64,000 nt of DNA, taken from Sclerotinia nivalis. Its lineage: Eukaryota; Ascomycota; Leotiomycetes; Helotiales; Sclerotiniaceae. Positions 13,661-26,060 of the stretch are shown in pieces. How positions within the stretch are numbered: the stretch's first letter is position 1; each line of letters opens with the position of its first letter. Below the pieces are notes generated by a model that saw only the letters and a list, made by a program, of their open reading frames with translations, was not told the DNA's origin and ran no database searches. The translations under genes were made by a program, and so were the position numbers. Location: contig JAPEIS010000014.1 in assembly GCA_029531795.1 (NCBI GenBank), positions 992,001 to 1,056,000 of the forward strand, given 5' to 3'.

Positions 13661-13698
13661 TCTCCTCCCTAACTCCTCCCTAACTCCTCCCTAACTCC
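13661..13698. repeat. Minisatellite, CTCCTCCCTAA-type 11-mer
   Basis: Three tandem copies of an 11-base unit of the form TCCTCCCTAAC. The CCCTAA core resembles the fungal telomere unit, but the period is 11 and not 6, so it is not a telomeric tract. Confidence 0.8.
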
Positions 13699-13820
13699 CT
13701 CATCCCATCCCAGAAATCTCCATATCCATCTCCATATCCATTCTACTCCCCCATTACCTCATCCCCATTTTCCCATTTACTCAATTATCCATCTCCCACC
13801 AACCAACGATCTTCTAACCC

Positions 13821-13850
13821 TACCAACCAATCAACCAACCAACCAACCCC
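13821..13850. repeat. Microsatellite, CAAC/CCAA units
   Basis: Tandem AACC tetramers with one interruption, close to the other simple repeats of this convergent intergenic stretch. Confidence 0.75.
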
Positions 13851-14575
13851 AATAAAAATAAAAGTAAAAGGTTCAAAAATACCTATAGATACTATACTGC
13901 TAAAAGGTAGATAGATAAGTAAATAATCTTACAAACTAAAAGATATAAAGTGAAAAAAAATTCATCTCAAAAGAGAAAAAAGGAACCTTCAAACACAAAA
14001 AAAATACAAAAGAAATGAAAAAGTTTATATATATACTGAAATAAGTATTTAAAAGGATGAATAAAGTATGGTATGGTATCTTAAGTGTGGGTATTTAGAG
14101 TATCTGGGGTATGAATTTCACTTCTCTCGGGTATCTTTATCTTCTCTCCTCTTCTCTTTTCCTTTGCTCCCATTTCCTTTCCTTCCCTTCCTTTCCCCTC
14201 TTCAAATATCAATCCTCCCCTATTTAAAATGCAAATCAAAAATTTAAGTTTACAAACAAAACAAAAACAAATCACCCTCCAACCCCTATCCATTCTTCCA
14301 GATCCGGCTCCAGCGCTTAAAACAAATGTGACAAGAGAAAACCAGAAGATATCTTGAAGTGGAAGATAGCATATGTGCAAGAAAAGTGTATCCGTAGAGG
14401 GGTGCTCGTCCTCCATCCATCTGCCGTAAAAACAATATCCAGGTACAACAAAACATAGCACAAGTATGTTATGTTCGGAGATCATACCCAGAAAATCCCT
14501 TATCGCTCCTTCCACTCCATTTCCTTCAGATCATCAATATCTCTTTTCTTTCCTCTCACGCCCAGCACCTCATTC

Positions 14576-17500
14576 CTATTCTTCAACCACATCCCCACTC
14601 AACCCACTTCCTACCGTACTCCCCTTCTTCCCTAACCTCAACATACTAAACCTCTTCCTCACACTCCCTCCAAGACCACTCCCATTACTCCCCATTCCAA
14701 TCCCCATGCCCATACCGAGCCCCGCCATTCCCTGGCTACTTCCCGTTCCTGTAGTGTCTGGCCTACGTTGAGAACTACTACTTCTCCTTCCATGACCTAT
14801 ACTGCTCGTGGTATAATTCCCCTGCGGAGGTTGGACCGAAAGATCCGACTGTGTTACCCATTCCTTCGAATCTTCCAAATTACCATGTGACAAATCATGT
14901 TCTTCGACGATTTGAAATTCATCTACGGTTCCTTCTTTTCGACCGCGGTCTTTGTGGGTTATGGAAATTCCATTCATACTTAATCCATTTCCACTAAAGA
15001 AGCTCTTGCGATAGTCTTTCTTCGGAGGACGACTTTGTCGCTCTGGGAAAGTTGCATTTCGATTTAGGAATGAACTGATACGTTTGGAAGCAGCAGTAGC
15101 GCGAGTTTGGTTGGGACTATCGAGGATACTGGTATCAATAGTACCATTTGTGAAAGACTGAGAATGAGGAAGTGTCAGATGACCCTGTGAGTTATTCAAT
15201 AGATCTCCTTTTGATGATGAAGGTGAAAGTGCCCAGCCTGGAACGAGACCAGGAGAAATATTTGAGAGACGCGGTTGGGGAATTTGAAGTGAAGCGAGTT
15301 CGGGTGAGAAGGTTTGTTCGAAATCTGTATTATGTGTTAGCAAATCATGACGGAGATAAGAAAGATGAGATCTTACAGTGTTGTAAATCATCCTGACTGT
15401 GAAGATTAGGTGATTTTGCAAACATCGCTAGACATCTTTTGATCATGATTGCATGATCAATCAAAGCAATCTTAAGCGCATTTTCTATAGGGCCTAACTC
15501 TATCACTTCTCCCTCTCCATCCTCATCCTCATCATCAATAGGATTAGGTAACAGTTCCCTATATATTGCTACACTAGACTCAGAAGTGGGATTGACGGAT
15601 ATATTGAGTGCTTCAACGAGAAGTGGTGCAATATCATCTTCACCATCTGCGATTCTCTTTTCCACAGCTGCCATTTCTTGAGTTTTGCGAATAATTCGTT
15701 CCAAAGCTGTTTGATGAGCATCAAGCTTATACCTATCCACGGAAATAATTTCACTCCGACGTAAAATCGTTGGAAATGTATCCGCAGTAGCATAAATTAT
15801 CTTCTCGGCGGAGTGATCGCCTATTGGGCCCGAAGTGGTACGACGAGACGTGGTAGAGAAATAACGAGGATGTGCGGACAGAAGATAGTCTCTGACCACT
15901 TGAGAAACTTTAGAACGTTGGAAGACGTGATGAGCAACATCTCGATGTGGGCTCAGGGCAGAAATTTGCAGGAATTGTCCTTCTACATCGTCAACATCGC
16001 CAGAAGTAACAATTTGGGCTGAAGGATGTTGCTCTTGCATGCGATCAGTGAATACCGATGTCTTTTCACTGGGAGAGCCTTCATACACAAACTCCTTGTC
16101 GCGCAAGCTTTGTGGAAATCCCATTCCTCGATAGATGACGCGAAAGTATTTGGGAACAATTTTGTCGGCCTTTGAAATAGATTCGTAAATCGTGGCAATT
16201 GCTCGTTGTGTCCTAGCCAATTTTGAAAAGTCGAAAACATTGTCTTCATATTGATATTGTAGCTCTTTGTACGCAGCTATGGCACTACTCCATGATTCAC
16301 CCTCTTCGAAGTTCTTGATCATATCGAAATAGATTCGTTCCTTTCGATCAAAATGAGACTGGGCTGGGAAATCCGGATCGTCTAGTGGTAGCAGTAGCTT
16401 CGAAGGATCCCATTGATACAGGTCGGCATGAAGTCGTAATGCAAGTCCAGCTTCTGTGTGATTGCCAGCATTGGTTTGAAATTCTGCAAGTTGATGGACG
16501 TATCGAATGAAGATATCTTCCTTGTGCATGTCTCGGAGGAACTCCATCAATCGTAAACGATGGATCATATGAGAAGCTTCACCCGTGACATCCGTACTAT
16601 GAACCGCAACGAGAAGATCAAGAAATTCATCGGTGGTACCAATAAGGTCTTTCACCGCGTTGTACAGCGGATCATCTGGGTTTCGAGACAAATTATCAAA
16701 TAGGGTGAACAATTCATTTATAAACAATTTTTGTAAAATGCTTTCCGTTAATGGCTTCGATTTAAAAAGGTGATCCAGGCATTCGATGATTCCAGTTTGA
16801 ATAGCGCTCAAGTCCTCACTCAATGTCCATTCGCTGACAATCATGGTTTGGAGAACCTCTACTGCTACGCGCCGAAGACCTTCATGTACACTAAGACATA
16901 GCTCAAGGATGGGTCCGACTAAAGCAGGCACGTATTGGACTTGGTAACCTCCCATCTTGGCCAAGGCGTATTTCTGTCGCTCCTCATGGGTGGTATCCCA
17001 ACCAGTGAACTCCCATGTTCGTCTCAACAGCTCGGCACCATTTTCACGCACATCGCCAGCAATCTTCCACACTGCTCGCCGTTTCTGCTCGGGGAAGGTT
17101 TCCAGTGCCAAAGAATCACTACCAATAAGTTTGAGTAAAGTAGTGAAGAATGCTTTCCATAATTCTGTATTGTAGTTCTCCGCATCGTCAGGATGAGGCA
17201 AGAATCTGTCCAGGAGAATGCCCGCCAGATACTCGAGTGTTTTGAGTGTGGATTTGTGATGGAAGATGCGAACGCTTAACCAATTTTGCGGAAATGCCTC
17301 ACATTCTAATATGCTTAAATGTGTGTTCAAGAAATCCTCAATCAGAGTTGCCATATCACCTTCTGCAAGCTCAAGCTGCATGCCTGCAGGTAAGTTTGAG
17401 ATGGCAGACAAGACTGCAGAAAGCTCAACAAGAACCTCATCGAACTCGGCCTCTCCGGCTATTGCTTTGCTTGGAAAGGGGTACGCTGTGGGGAAGAGTA

Positions 17501-20500
17501 GGGACAAGCGAGTTTGCGACTTTACTTCGCCCGTACGTAGTGCGAGATACGAATCGATAATTTTAGGTATGTATTGAGGGATCTCGGGACCCAAATTTTT
17601 CATTTGTATCGCCAAAATTGAGCAACAAAGTCGAGCTTGCTCCCTCCATTGTTCGGTAACCTCTGTTGTTTTGCCCCAATGCGGTAAAATCCACTTGGAC
17701 GTGTTTGTAGCAAGAGCCTTCAAGTGTTCGGGCCTAGAAAATAGATCCAGTCGAGAATAATTAATAATTAAAACAAGTTTATACAATATAAGTTTGCCCT
17801 TTACCAAAGCACATGAATCCATAAAGTCGATGGCAATATGCAAAATCTGCTCCCTGCTAAGCAAGCCGCTAAGCTCTGGTAGCCAAGTATGGAAATGTTG
17901 AACAGCTAATGTTTGACTTCCCACCAGAATGGGTGCCGTAGTTCTCATCATTCCCTCGAGTGCCTTGAAAATTTGGCGAAGTTGGCGGCCGAACCCTGAA
18001 CTGGAATGGGTGATGCCAATGTCCGCTTCTTTCGCTTTTTGCTGCCCTCTTGCGTGAGTGATGAACTTTAGGATATGTCGAACGACTTTGAATGTAGCGC
18101 GTAGTTTCCTCGAAGTTTCTGGATCAGAAGGGCTGGCAAGTAACCGAGTAAAGGACCTCACGAGACAAGGCGATGCGAATGGGTAATTAAATCTAGTTTC
18201 GGCATATTGATCTACCAAGGGACCGAGGTTGAATCTTCGATCATGTACAATGGAAAGAACTGTAACTAGGGCACTGAAGATAAGGTCTTCATAATCATCG
18301 TTTCCAGTATTTTCAACGAGGATTCCAAAAATAGCATCAAATACATCGCTGAGCAGCTTAACAATCTCAATCTCCGAGACAAAGACTAGTCGTTGTAGAA
18401 GTTGCTGCAGGTCTCCTGGCGGTTGATCCTTCCACTTGAGTAATCGCAAGAGCACTTTATCCTGTGAGAACTTTGTACTACATAAATATGTCTGAATACG
18501 AAGAGTCGCAATCGGTCCAGTAACGGCCTCATCCTTCGACACATCATCCTTCCCACGAGAATTCCATGGCAAAGAAAGATATCCGCCTTTGCCAGTCGAA
18601 CTACCTCGAGGTAGCATAGTTGTTTCGTCGTATTTATACAGTAGTAGAGAATGATGCCCATCTCGCATAAAGGCTTGTTGGTCCCAAAGTGGAATGTGGC
18701 ATATGGCAAGTGGATGATTTGGTGCGTCCGCAAGAACCATTACTAAATGGCAATTAGGAACCTCCTGTTGTGGGATACATAAGCGTAGAGTTTGGTTCCA
18801 AGCATCTCCTCGTTCGGCTGCTACTGACTCCCATGAACTTTGACCATCTGCATTCGATGAGGGATAGATAGCGCCCTCAAGCCGCTCTCCGCTTGACTTC
18901 CTCACTTCCATAGTAACTTGAAGATTCGATCCTACAAATGATGAAGGTACAGGCATCGCACTGCCAACTGATCGCGATAGAAGAGCTTGCTTAGGAAGAA
19001 ATGCTTCATCAAGGGTAACATAAATATCTGACCTTGGTTTGGTTGGCGCCCCGGAAAAGCCCATCTTATTTGTCTTCAAGATCCCAGACAGTAGAGTCGG
19101 AGTAGACTTTATCAGCCCGTCTGCGTCTGGACTGTCAAATGCTTTCAGATACACCTGTAGGCGTTCCGTCCTTCGAGATTTTTCATACTGACCGGACTGG
19201 CTCGACATTAGATCACGAATAATCTCTTCCCATCCATCACTCGGGCTCGGCTTGTCATGCCCAAAAGTAGTGGATGGCGACCATATAGTCATAACATGCT
19301 CAGCTTCATCTTGATTTTTCATGAGTGAGCTCAACCTTAGAGCTCCCATTCCAACGGTCTTGGAGATGGTTTGACTTATAGTTCCCGGCTTTGAGTCGCC
19401 GCCATTTCGTGACGATGAACTTCTGTTGGCGCCATCTCGACTGGACTGGGATTCACCGCTGGGCTCGGAATTCTCAGAGAGAGAGTTTAATTTAGCCGCA
19501 TTGGGTGTATTCTTGGTTTTACCCCACATCAAACTCCTTCTGCCTGCCTTGGCTGCACCGCCAGAAGGTGCAGGCTTGTCCCGATCCTTATTAACGCTGT
19601 CCCTAGAAAACGAGTTGCCCCTTGATCCGCTGCGTGATGTAGGTTTGCCCGCTGTGACTTGTGACGACGATTGCACTTTCACTATAAGATATAGCTCGCT
19701 TTCCGTAGAAGGTAAATCTCCAATATCCGCGGATGCGAGGTCTGTGAACAGAGTTCTTATTTGTCCCGATTTTCCCATACTTGAAAGAGAAGCACTGGCG
19801 GGCACCTCCACAATGTAAGTTTCCGAAAGTGCCACGCCTATCGAACCGGGCTTTTTCGTAGCTAGGAAAAACGATAGAGTTGTAGATTCTATAAACGCGC
19901 CAACAAAAGCCTTCACATCCAATTGGAGATGGTGGAGTACCAGATTTTCGTTCTGAACCGAAAGTTGGGGTTTTTCATCCAGCAGGCTCATCATAGATTG
20001 AAGCTTAGTGACATCTACCGCCGAATCATCACCTGTGAGAACCCTACCGCGGGCAACAGGATCCCGAACAATAACCTCCCCATTTAACAATTTGTTCCCC
20101 CTCACGAGGTCCCATACTGTTTTCTCCCTTAAAGACTGAAGTTCGTGTTTCGTACAGACATTATGCAGAATTTGCCTTCTTGAAAGATCCAGTGTTTTTA
20201 CCAAAGTTGACATCTTATCCAATTTGTGATATTGCCTCGAAAGTAAAAGCTCATGCAAATTTGTAGAGTGCCATTCTCTTAGACAGGATGCGATTTCATC
20301 CACTAATGGCTCAAAGGCAGATGTTGGTGTCTCGTCTCCAATCTTTAGCATAGGTACTGGAGCTGCCGGCTTTGGCGCACCAGGTTCTCGTTTCGCAATA
20401 ATTGAGAATCTGTTGACATTCCCATTCATGAGAACCTTACTCTTTCTTTTCTTCTTGGCAGGTTGTCCATTTGCGCCGTCGATGTCTGCTGATCCTTTGG

Positions 20501-20894
20501 GTTGATGCACCTGGGCGCCATTAATAGCACTAGAACTCTTGTCTGCCAAAATGCCATTCGTCAATCCGTTTTCATTAACACCGTCCCCGTCCTCCGTAGA
20601 AACCTGACTCTGTCCCTCATCATCCCCTAGCACCTCCCGAACTTCTACGCAACTGGCTGGGAAAATTCCAGAGAAAACCCTTGCCTCAAGAGTCTGCCCT
20701 TTTGTGCTTGTCAAACCAGCCAGCAGATTGGGCGGTGCAACCAAATATCCTCGAAACCATTGTGAATCCTTCCCACCTTGCTCAATTATGTATAATTCAT
20801 CCCCAAGTTCGAGTGGAAGATCTGCGGGCGAAGAAGCAACAAAAGGGAATGTTGCGACGGCGAATGCGATGCGTGGAAGAGGTTGCCAGGGCAT
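14576..20894 (-). CDS. DOCK-family guanine nucleotide exchange factor (fungal DOCK180/Dck1 type)
   Basis: Exchange factor for Rac/Rho-type GTPases, expected to act with an ELMO partner in polarity and cytoskeletal control. Two exons: 20894-15377 and, after a 52-base intron (15376-15325), 15324-14576. The product is 2088 residues. The N-terminus is an SH3-like region (residues about 10-85, ending GIFPASCVEV). A DHR-1/C2 lipid-binding domain lies around residues 600-780 with the signature SDIYVTL. A long helical ARM-like region follows. DHR-2 is centred near residues 1480-1700 with the motifs PKYFRVIYRG, GFPQSLRDKEF and FVYEG, typical of DOCK catalytic domains. The tail past residue 1840 is disordered, with a Met/Gly repeat and a basic RKRFSMLRLGKKG stretch that could bind membrane or SH3 partners. 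The first exon is unusually long for this genome. Confidence 0.94.
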
Positions 20895-23637
20895 ATTATC
20901 AACTGCGCATTGGGAAGAATGTGGAATGCGGTACGCGGCGCGACGGGGCTGATTAGCAAAGGTATGTCGGCGATGGATAAAATGAAATTTGCTTCATCAG
21001 GAGAGAAGTTTATTTTTCCTTTTTTTTCTTGTTTGGCGTTGTTGATCTTTTTTGAATTATTGAAATGTAAACTTATCGCTAGTAGCCACCGAAGTCGAGG
21101 GTCGAGGATCGAGGTCGAGGAGAGCTTTGGTATTGGCGGATTGTGAATGTAATTGAGGGATAGGATGGAGGGATGGTATTGAAGATTCGGGTCAAACGAT
21201 TTTTTGGCTTCGAGAATTGGCCTCGCCGTTAATATCATAAACTTTTTTGGAAGGTTGGGGTAAGTTGTTCTGGGTAGGTAAGGTTGGAAGGGGGTAATCG
21301 TTATGGGTACAATTAAATGTGCGCTCAGACTAACAAAGACAACTTACCTACCTACCTAGTAATATCTAAATGTGATAATGTCGGTCGATGATTGTCTGGA
21401 AATTGGAAAGCTGATTGATATCGCAAGATACTCGAGGTTGTACTTCACTTATCGCAAATCTTCTGTGTTCAGTGAAACAAACCAAAAAAAGAAGAGTGAG
21501 ATCTATCTCTATAATTCAATACAAGGCTGAATAATACATAGCATTGATTTCTCTTAAATATTGTCTTATTATATATACTATTTGGTTATGATTCGTAATT
21601 TTTCAACATCAAGAAATCTATATATAACTCGCCTGAAATCCTGGGACGCACCAAGAAGTGAGAGAGAGTGTTTTCCCCTGAAATACTATATGTATCATAC
21701 ATTTATTGGAAGCTGTGAATTCGATGGCATCTTGCAAGTGCATCTGTAAGTGATAACAAATTTGTTCTGGCCATACTTCATCTGCACATTCGTCTAGTCT
21801 TTGCCGTGTATTGATGTTCCGATTCGTTCGATTCCATCTTGTTTACTGCCCGCCCATTGTTGCTCTAATCTATTTACTTACTCCGTACAGTACTATCTAC
21901 TTATCTATCCTATCGATTCACTTATACGCCAGCGACAAAGTGTTACAGTTACAAAGTGATATATATTTGTCGATACTCAGGATGAACATCCTTTTTATTG
22001 TTTGGGACTCGTATATGGAGATTCATAGAAAGAAAATTAAGTAAATCATTTGGTTGTGGCTGGCTCTTTAATGGCTGGCTCACTTCCAATCACATCGGCA
22101 GACTTTCTCCCCCCTGTTCGGAGACGAATAATAAGAATTTAGCGGGAAGCCACTCTCACTAATCCGATTGTCTTCTAGCTGCAGGGCAAGAGCTCATGGC
22201 ACCACAGACTACTCCGTACAAAATCAACAACTTGTCAGGTACGGAGCCCTACATCTTACTACATACCCCCTTCTCCCACGTGTGTGTAAGACCATGGATA
22301 TGAAGTACAACATATAGTCGCACTGTAAAAGATGTTAAGGGTTGTCTATACACTACGTATGATATCTCTTGATAGTTGCTAAGGTCGTCAGCTTTTAACT
22401 TTAACATCCATCAGCATAAATGACTGAGTGGAGGCTAATTATATTGATCGACGCCAGGTTGACCTTGGTGTGAAATTTACAGACCCATTCTCGCGCTGTT
22501 CTCCATCTCGAGGCATGAATATTGTCGATGATAAGACTTGATGTTGAGAATATCATCTATAAGGTTGATTATCTGGGAGACAAGATTTTACAGGTACACA
22601 AACAAACGCATGTGTAAATACGTATCGTGTCTTTCGCAAAATAGTTCCTAGTGTGGTCCAAGGCAATGAGACAGAGATGGTAAAACGTCGGGTCGAAGAA
22701 AGGGGTTGTGTTAATGTTAATGGTTCTGAATGGGTTTCCTGTTTAGATAGGTTACGATAATCTAGAAAAAGACGGTTTTCGAGCCATGCTATGTTGAGAT
22801 TGATATAGTGTGTATGGGTGGTAGAGAATCTTGATGTGATATGTCGAGAATAGATTCTCGATCCAACAAAACAATCATATAGTACCCGGCGAGTATATTT
22901 GCCGTGCAACATTTGCTGTAAGGTTCGGTTTGATTCGTACACTGTAGACAACAGGTTGCTAACGATGGAACATGCATGACCAGGTAGATAAAAATTGGAC
23001 CAAGATATCCTTTGCCGTTTTCAGAATAAAGATTATCTATGTAATTGGCGTTGATTGAATCATAGATCATAGAAAGTGCCAATTGAAGATTCATTTTCTC
23101 GTTCTTGAAGAAAGAAGAAAAGTTGAGTTGCGGTTGAAGACTTGAAGACTTACAAGTACGAATGTTTTGTCGGGATACGTACTCCCGATGAGCCGGTATT
23201 TGCCTTAGCGTACTAGGTATCAACTATCTATCGCTGGGTACTGGTGCTTACAATCTCGATCTACGGAGTACCGTCTACATTTACAATTGAGAACTCACAC
23301 TAAGCCCCTTTTGAACATAGATCGGCAATAAACTTTGGGCTCGGAATCTTTCAATTCCGATGCTCTTTTCAATCTCATGTCGGAATATCTGAAATTCCGA
23401 TATCCATTGACCTATGAAATTCCTGAAATCTCAGATTATTCATAAATTTTAAAGTTTTCAGGCATCATTTCAGCACGTGAACGTGGATTCAAATATAGAA
23501 CTTCCTGAACTTCATTGGACTATCCCATAATAGGCATGGTTTCGCAACTACCTTATTCCGTTTTTTGTCAGAGCATCCCAGTATATTTCAAGCCCCCAGC
23601 TACCAGCTACCGGCATATCTGATCTGATCTGGTTATC
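20895..23637. other. Large intergenic region, divergent promoters
   Basis: 2.7 kb between the starts of the DOCK gene and the DUF2470 gene. Scattered open frames of 60-150 codons have no recognisable domains and overlap low-complexity DNA. A GAGGTCGAGG-type short repeat lies near 21091-21125, and a pair of palindromic motifs near 23341-23400 is listed separately. I see no gene. Confidence 0.5.
23341..23400. repeat. Two copies of a palindromic CGGAAT...ATTCCG motif
   Basis: Two imperfect inverted repeats, CGGAATCTTTCAATTCCG at 23342-23359 and CGGAATATCTGAAATTCCG at 23381-23399, sit about 39 bases apart roughly 250 bases upstream of the DUF2470 start codon. CGG inverted half-sites of this sort are what fungal Zn2Cys6 regulators bind. 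The role is inference; the repeats themselves are visible. Confidence 0.5.
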
Positions 23638-24327
23638 ATGGCTTCCTCATCCGAGAAAGATGCTGCTATAAAAACTCGTATCCTCACACATATGAACGCA
23701 GACCACGCTTCTTCTCTATCTTTCTACTTGCGACATTACTGCCAGCTCTCCAAAAGCGAAGCCTCCAACCCGAAACTCCTCGATATATCCCTCTCCTCAC
23801 TCAAAATCTCCTCCAAATCCGGCAAATCCCACACGATTCCCCTCGATCCTCCCATATCTTCATACACTGACGCCCGCCCTCGATTTGTCGCCATGGACGC
23901 CCAATCTCGCACTGCTCTCAACATTTCTCCATACACCATCACTCGATACGAGCCTCCAAAGACTCTCTCTCATCGATTGATTTTCGGCTTCTGCTTAATG
24001 ACTATAGTTATCTTTGCTACGCAATCACATATCGTACCTGGTACATTTTTCTACGACAATGTATTGGAATGGTTTCCAGGAGGCGCAAAGACTTTCGTGT
24101 GGATTTCTGCTAGGATTGCTATCCCGACCATTGTGATACACATAGCGGAAGCTTTCTGGATGGATAGGAGTAGACTTATGAAGTACAATGTCGAGAGGGG
24201 AAGTTCGGTGTGGTGGAAATGGATGACAAGCTGTTTGATTGAGGGGGTTGGAAGTTTTTCCAGGGTTGATGCTATGATCAAACAACAAAAGAAAGAGCAA
24301 GAGTCAAAGGGAAATGGTGGACATTGA
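23638..24327 (+). CDS. DUF2470-domain integral membrane protein
   Basis: Single-exon protein of 229 residues. Residues about 10-95 match the DUF2470 pattern: the ILTHMNADHASSL motif is the hallmark shared with the C-terminal domain of haem-degrading HugZ-like and flavin reductase-like proteins. The rest carries three hydrophobic segments (residues about 110-130, 135-155 and 155-172) and a basic, Gln/Lys-rich C-terminus. The fusion of DUF2470 to a small membrane domain is common in ascomycetes. The function is not established; a haem- or redox-linked role is only suggested by the domain. Start chosen at the first ATG, which is followed directly by the domain. Confidence 0.85.
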   Translation: MASSSEKDAAIKTRILTHMNADHASSLSFYLRHYCQLSKSEASNPKLLDISLSSLKISSKSGKSHTIPLDPPISSYTDARPRFVAMDAQSRTALNISPYTITRYEPPKTLSHRLIFGFCLMTIVIFATQSHIVPGTFFYDNVLEWFPGGAKTFVWISARIAIPTIVIHIAEAFWMDRSRLMKYNVERGSSVWWKWMTSCLIEGVGSFSRVDAMIKQQKKEQESKGNGGH

Positions 24328-25537
24328 GATCTTGCGTGGAGGGACATCTCGATCGATCGGCTCAATGGTAAATTTTATGGGCTGCGAGTATATACTGCGA
24401 GAAGAACGAAGAACTATACCCACATAGGACAAAGGGGCAGGAAAATCGAAGGCGGAAACATCTCAACTATTTGGAAGCAAGTCAGATACCCTTGAAACAT
24501 TCAAGCAGAAGCAATATATACCTAGTTGTTACATGCTCAATTCCATTTGTCTTGGGTCTGAAGAATTAATTTTGGCTACGGCTTTCCATTGGAAAACACA
24601 TTTTCTCTCTTGACTACGTTGGTTCAAACATCATCTGAATGATGAACTTGAGTTTGTGAATCAATGAGTATTATGAGATAAGTCTTGTAACACTCATATG
24701 CTACTAGGTAGTATTTAATTACTCGAATCCAGATTGCTACAATGAAGAGTACCATGAGATTTCGATATGATATTCGGCTTCTGAACACCTTTCAATCGCA
24801 AGCTAATGCAGCTATCCAAGTTGATATTTTCCCTCTCTATCACACATGCAGTGGTTCTCATATCCATCACCTTTACATTGCATTATACCTACTCTTCCAA
24901 AGCCCCTCGGAATAGACTCCGCCTACATCCTTCATCCAGATCCCATACCCCGTCAAAACATCCAAAATCACACAATAACAGATTTGTGTACCACGGATCA
25001 TTCTACAAGCCAACAAATCCCTGGTAGTTCCTCAAACCTTCGTCATTTATTTATGGCGGTCGGTAGTAGCCTCAATGCCTATTTTGCGGTAGGGATTAGG
25101 TCCTCTGCGGCTCTTTCATGGTCGGCGTTAAGCTCGACCTAGGTTGGCGCGCCCCAACAGACAAGAGTTCCTGGCTCCCTGAGACTGTCGTAAATACCAT
25201 TGTTACATTAAAGTATTTAGATTCACACGTTTCGATGTAAATTCGCTGGTTTGTGTATCTTTGTGTTGGCAAGTATCCAAAGTCTGGTATTTTATCACTG
25301 GTGATTTGAAATATTTTCCTTCTTCTCATAACTTTTTGCTGTTTATATCACATTATTTTCGCTGTGATTGTTGAATTTCATTCCATATTTTTCCCCGTCT
25401 TCCTTTTTGGCAATCCTTTTCTATTTTAGCAATCCTCATACATGTCTTCACTCCTCACAACCCTTTTCCGCAGATCGCACTCGACTTATCAGCCCCATAC
25501 CCATTCTTCCTCCACATCCACATCAACCCCCTCGAAA
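24328..25537. other. Intergenic
   Basis: 1.2 kb with the 3' UTR of the DUF2470 gene and the upstream region of the small MGSCLS gene. No supportable gene seen. Confidence 0.45.
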
Positions 25538-25999
25538 ATGGGATCATGTCTCTCCCTTTCCTCAGGCCCCTCTCCAAAGAATAGCATGTTCACATCCACA
25601 GCTTTCGGTCGCTCAGCGTATGTACAAATTGAAAAACAAGAAGTTAAGAAATCACTGTTGATTCATGAGGAGGATTATTACTCGGATGAGGAGGATGTGG
25701 GGTTTATGGATGTTCCTACGAGAAGATATACGTTGAATAAGGGGAAATTGGAGATGGGATGGGACGGGGAGATGGGGGTAGGTAGTCCATCACATGACCT
25801 CCTCTTAAACAAAACTCTACCCCCGCTTCCAGAAGAAGGCGACGAACCACCTTTTGAGGGTATGGTTAAGGTGTGGAGTTCGGAGGGAGAAGGGAGGTGG
25901 ATGTGGCCGAGAGGGGTGGGGGTACCGGTGGTGGTTAGTGATGATTATAGGAAGTGGAGAGAGCAGAGGGATGAGAGAATTGGGGGTTTGAAATGTTGA
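25538..25999 (+). CDS. Small acidic protein with MGSCLS N-terminus (lipidation candidate)
   Basis: Uncharacterised protein of 153 residues if started at the ATG at 25538. An in-frame ATG at 25442 would add 32 Ser/Thr/His-rich residues. I prefer 25538 because the resulting N-terminus MGSCLSLSSG fits the N-myristoylation consensus (Gly2, Ser6) with an adjacent Cys for palmitoylation, which would be pointless inside a longer chain. The middle is acidic (EEDYYSDEEDVGFMDVPTRRYT), followed by TLPPLPEEGDEPPFEGMV and a Trp/Arg-rich end with VSDDYRKWREQRDERIGG. No known catalytic domain. The PLPEE and DDYRKWREQR features are the best candidates for conserved segments. Product and function are unknown; membrane attachment is inferred. 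Confidence 0.65.
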   Translation: MGSCLSLSSGPSPKNSMFTSTAFGRSAYVQIEKQEVKKSLLIHEEDYYSDEEDVGFMDVPTRRYTLNKGKLEMGWDGEMGVGSPSHDLLLNKTLPPLPEEGDEPPFEGMVKVWSSEGEGRWMWPRGVGVPVVVSDDYRKWREQRDERIGGLKC

Positions 26000-26060
26000 G
26001 ATGTTGAGGTCTTGAGATGTTGAGATGTTGAAGTCTTGAGATGTTGAGGTCTAGAGGTCT
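25992..26060. repeat. Minisatellite, GAGATGTTGAGGTCTT-type units
   Basis: Tandem, partly degenerate units mixing GAGATGTT and GAGGTCTT, starting at the last codons of the preceding gene and running into its 3' flank. Confidence 0.8.

Larger units (their letters stand above)
12898..14575. other. AT-rich intergenic with simple repeats, between convergent genes
   Basis: The Ppo gene and the DOCK gene converge here, so it holds two 3' UTRs. The sequence is strongly AT-rich and then pyrimidine-rich, and carries several microsatellites listed separately. An open frame at 14081-14515 on the minus strand is low-complexity and lies downstream of the DOCK stop. I do not call it a gene. Confidence 0.5.

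Noticed and set aside
13661..13698. Internal telomere-like tract
   Set aside because: The CCCTAA core occurs with an 11-base period; true telomere repeats would have a 6-base period.
14081..14515. 144-codon open frame on the minus strand
   Set aside because: It lies after the DOCK stop codon in low-complexity AT- and CT-rich DNA, with no domain and no splice site linking it to the gene.
20681..21238. Open frames opposite the start of the DOCK gene
   Set aside because: Antisense shadows of the first DOCK exon and its leader.
22553..23223. Overlapping minus-strand open frames of 130-145 codons
   Set aside because: They overlap each other in different frames, have no domain and no intron support.
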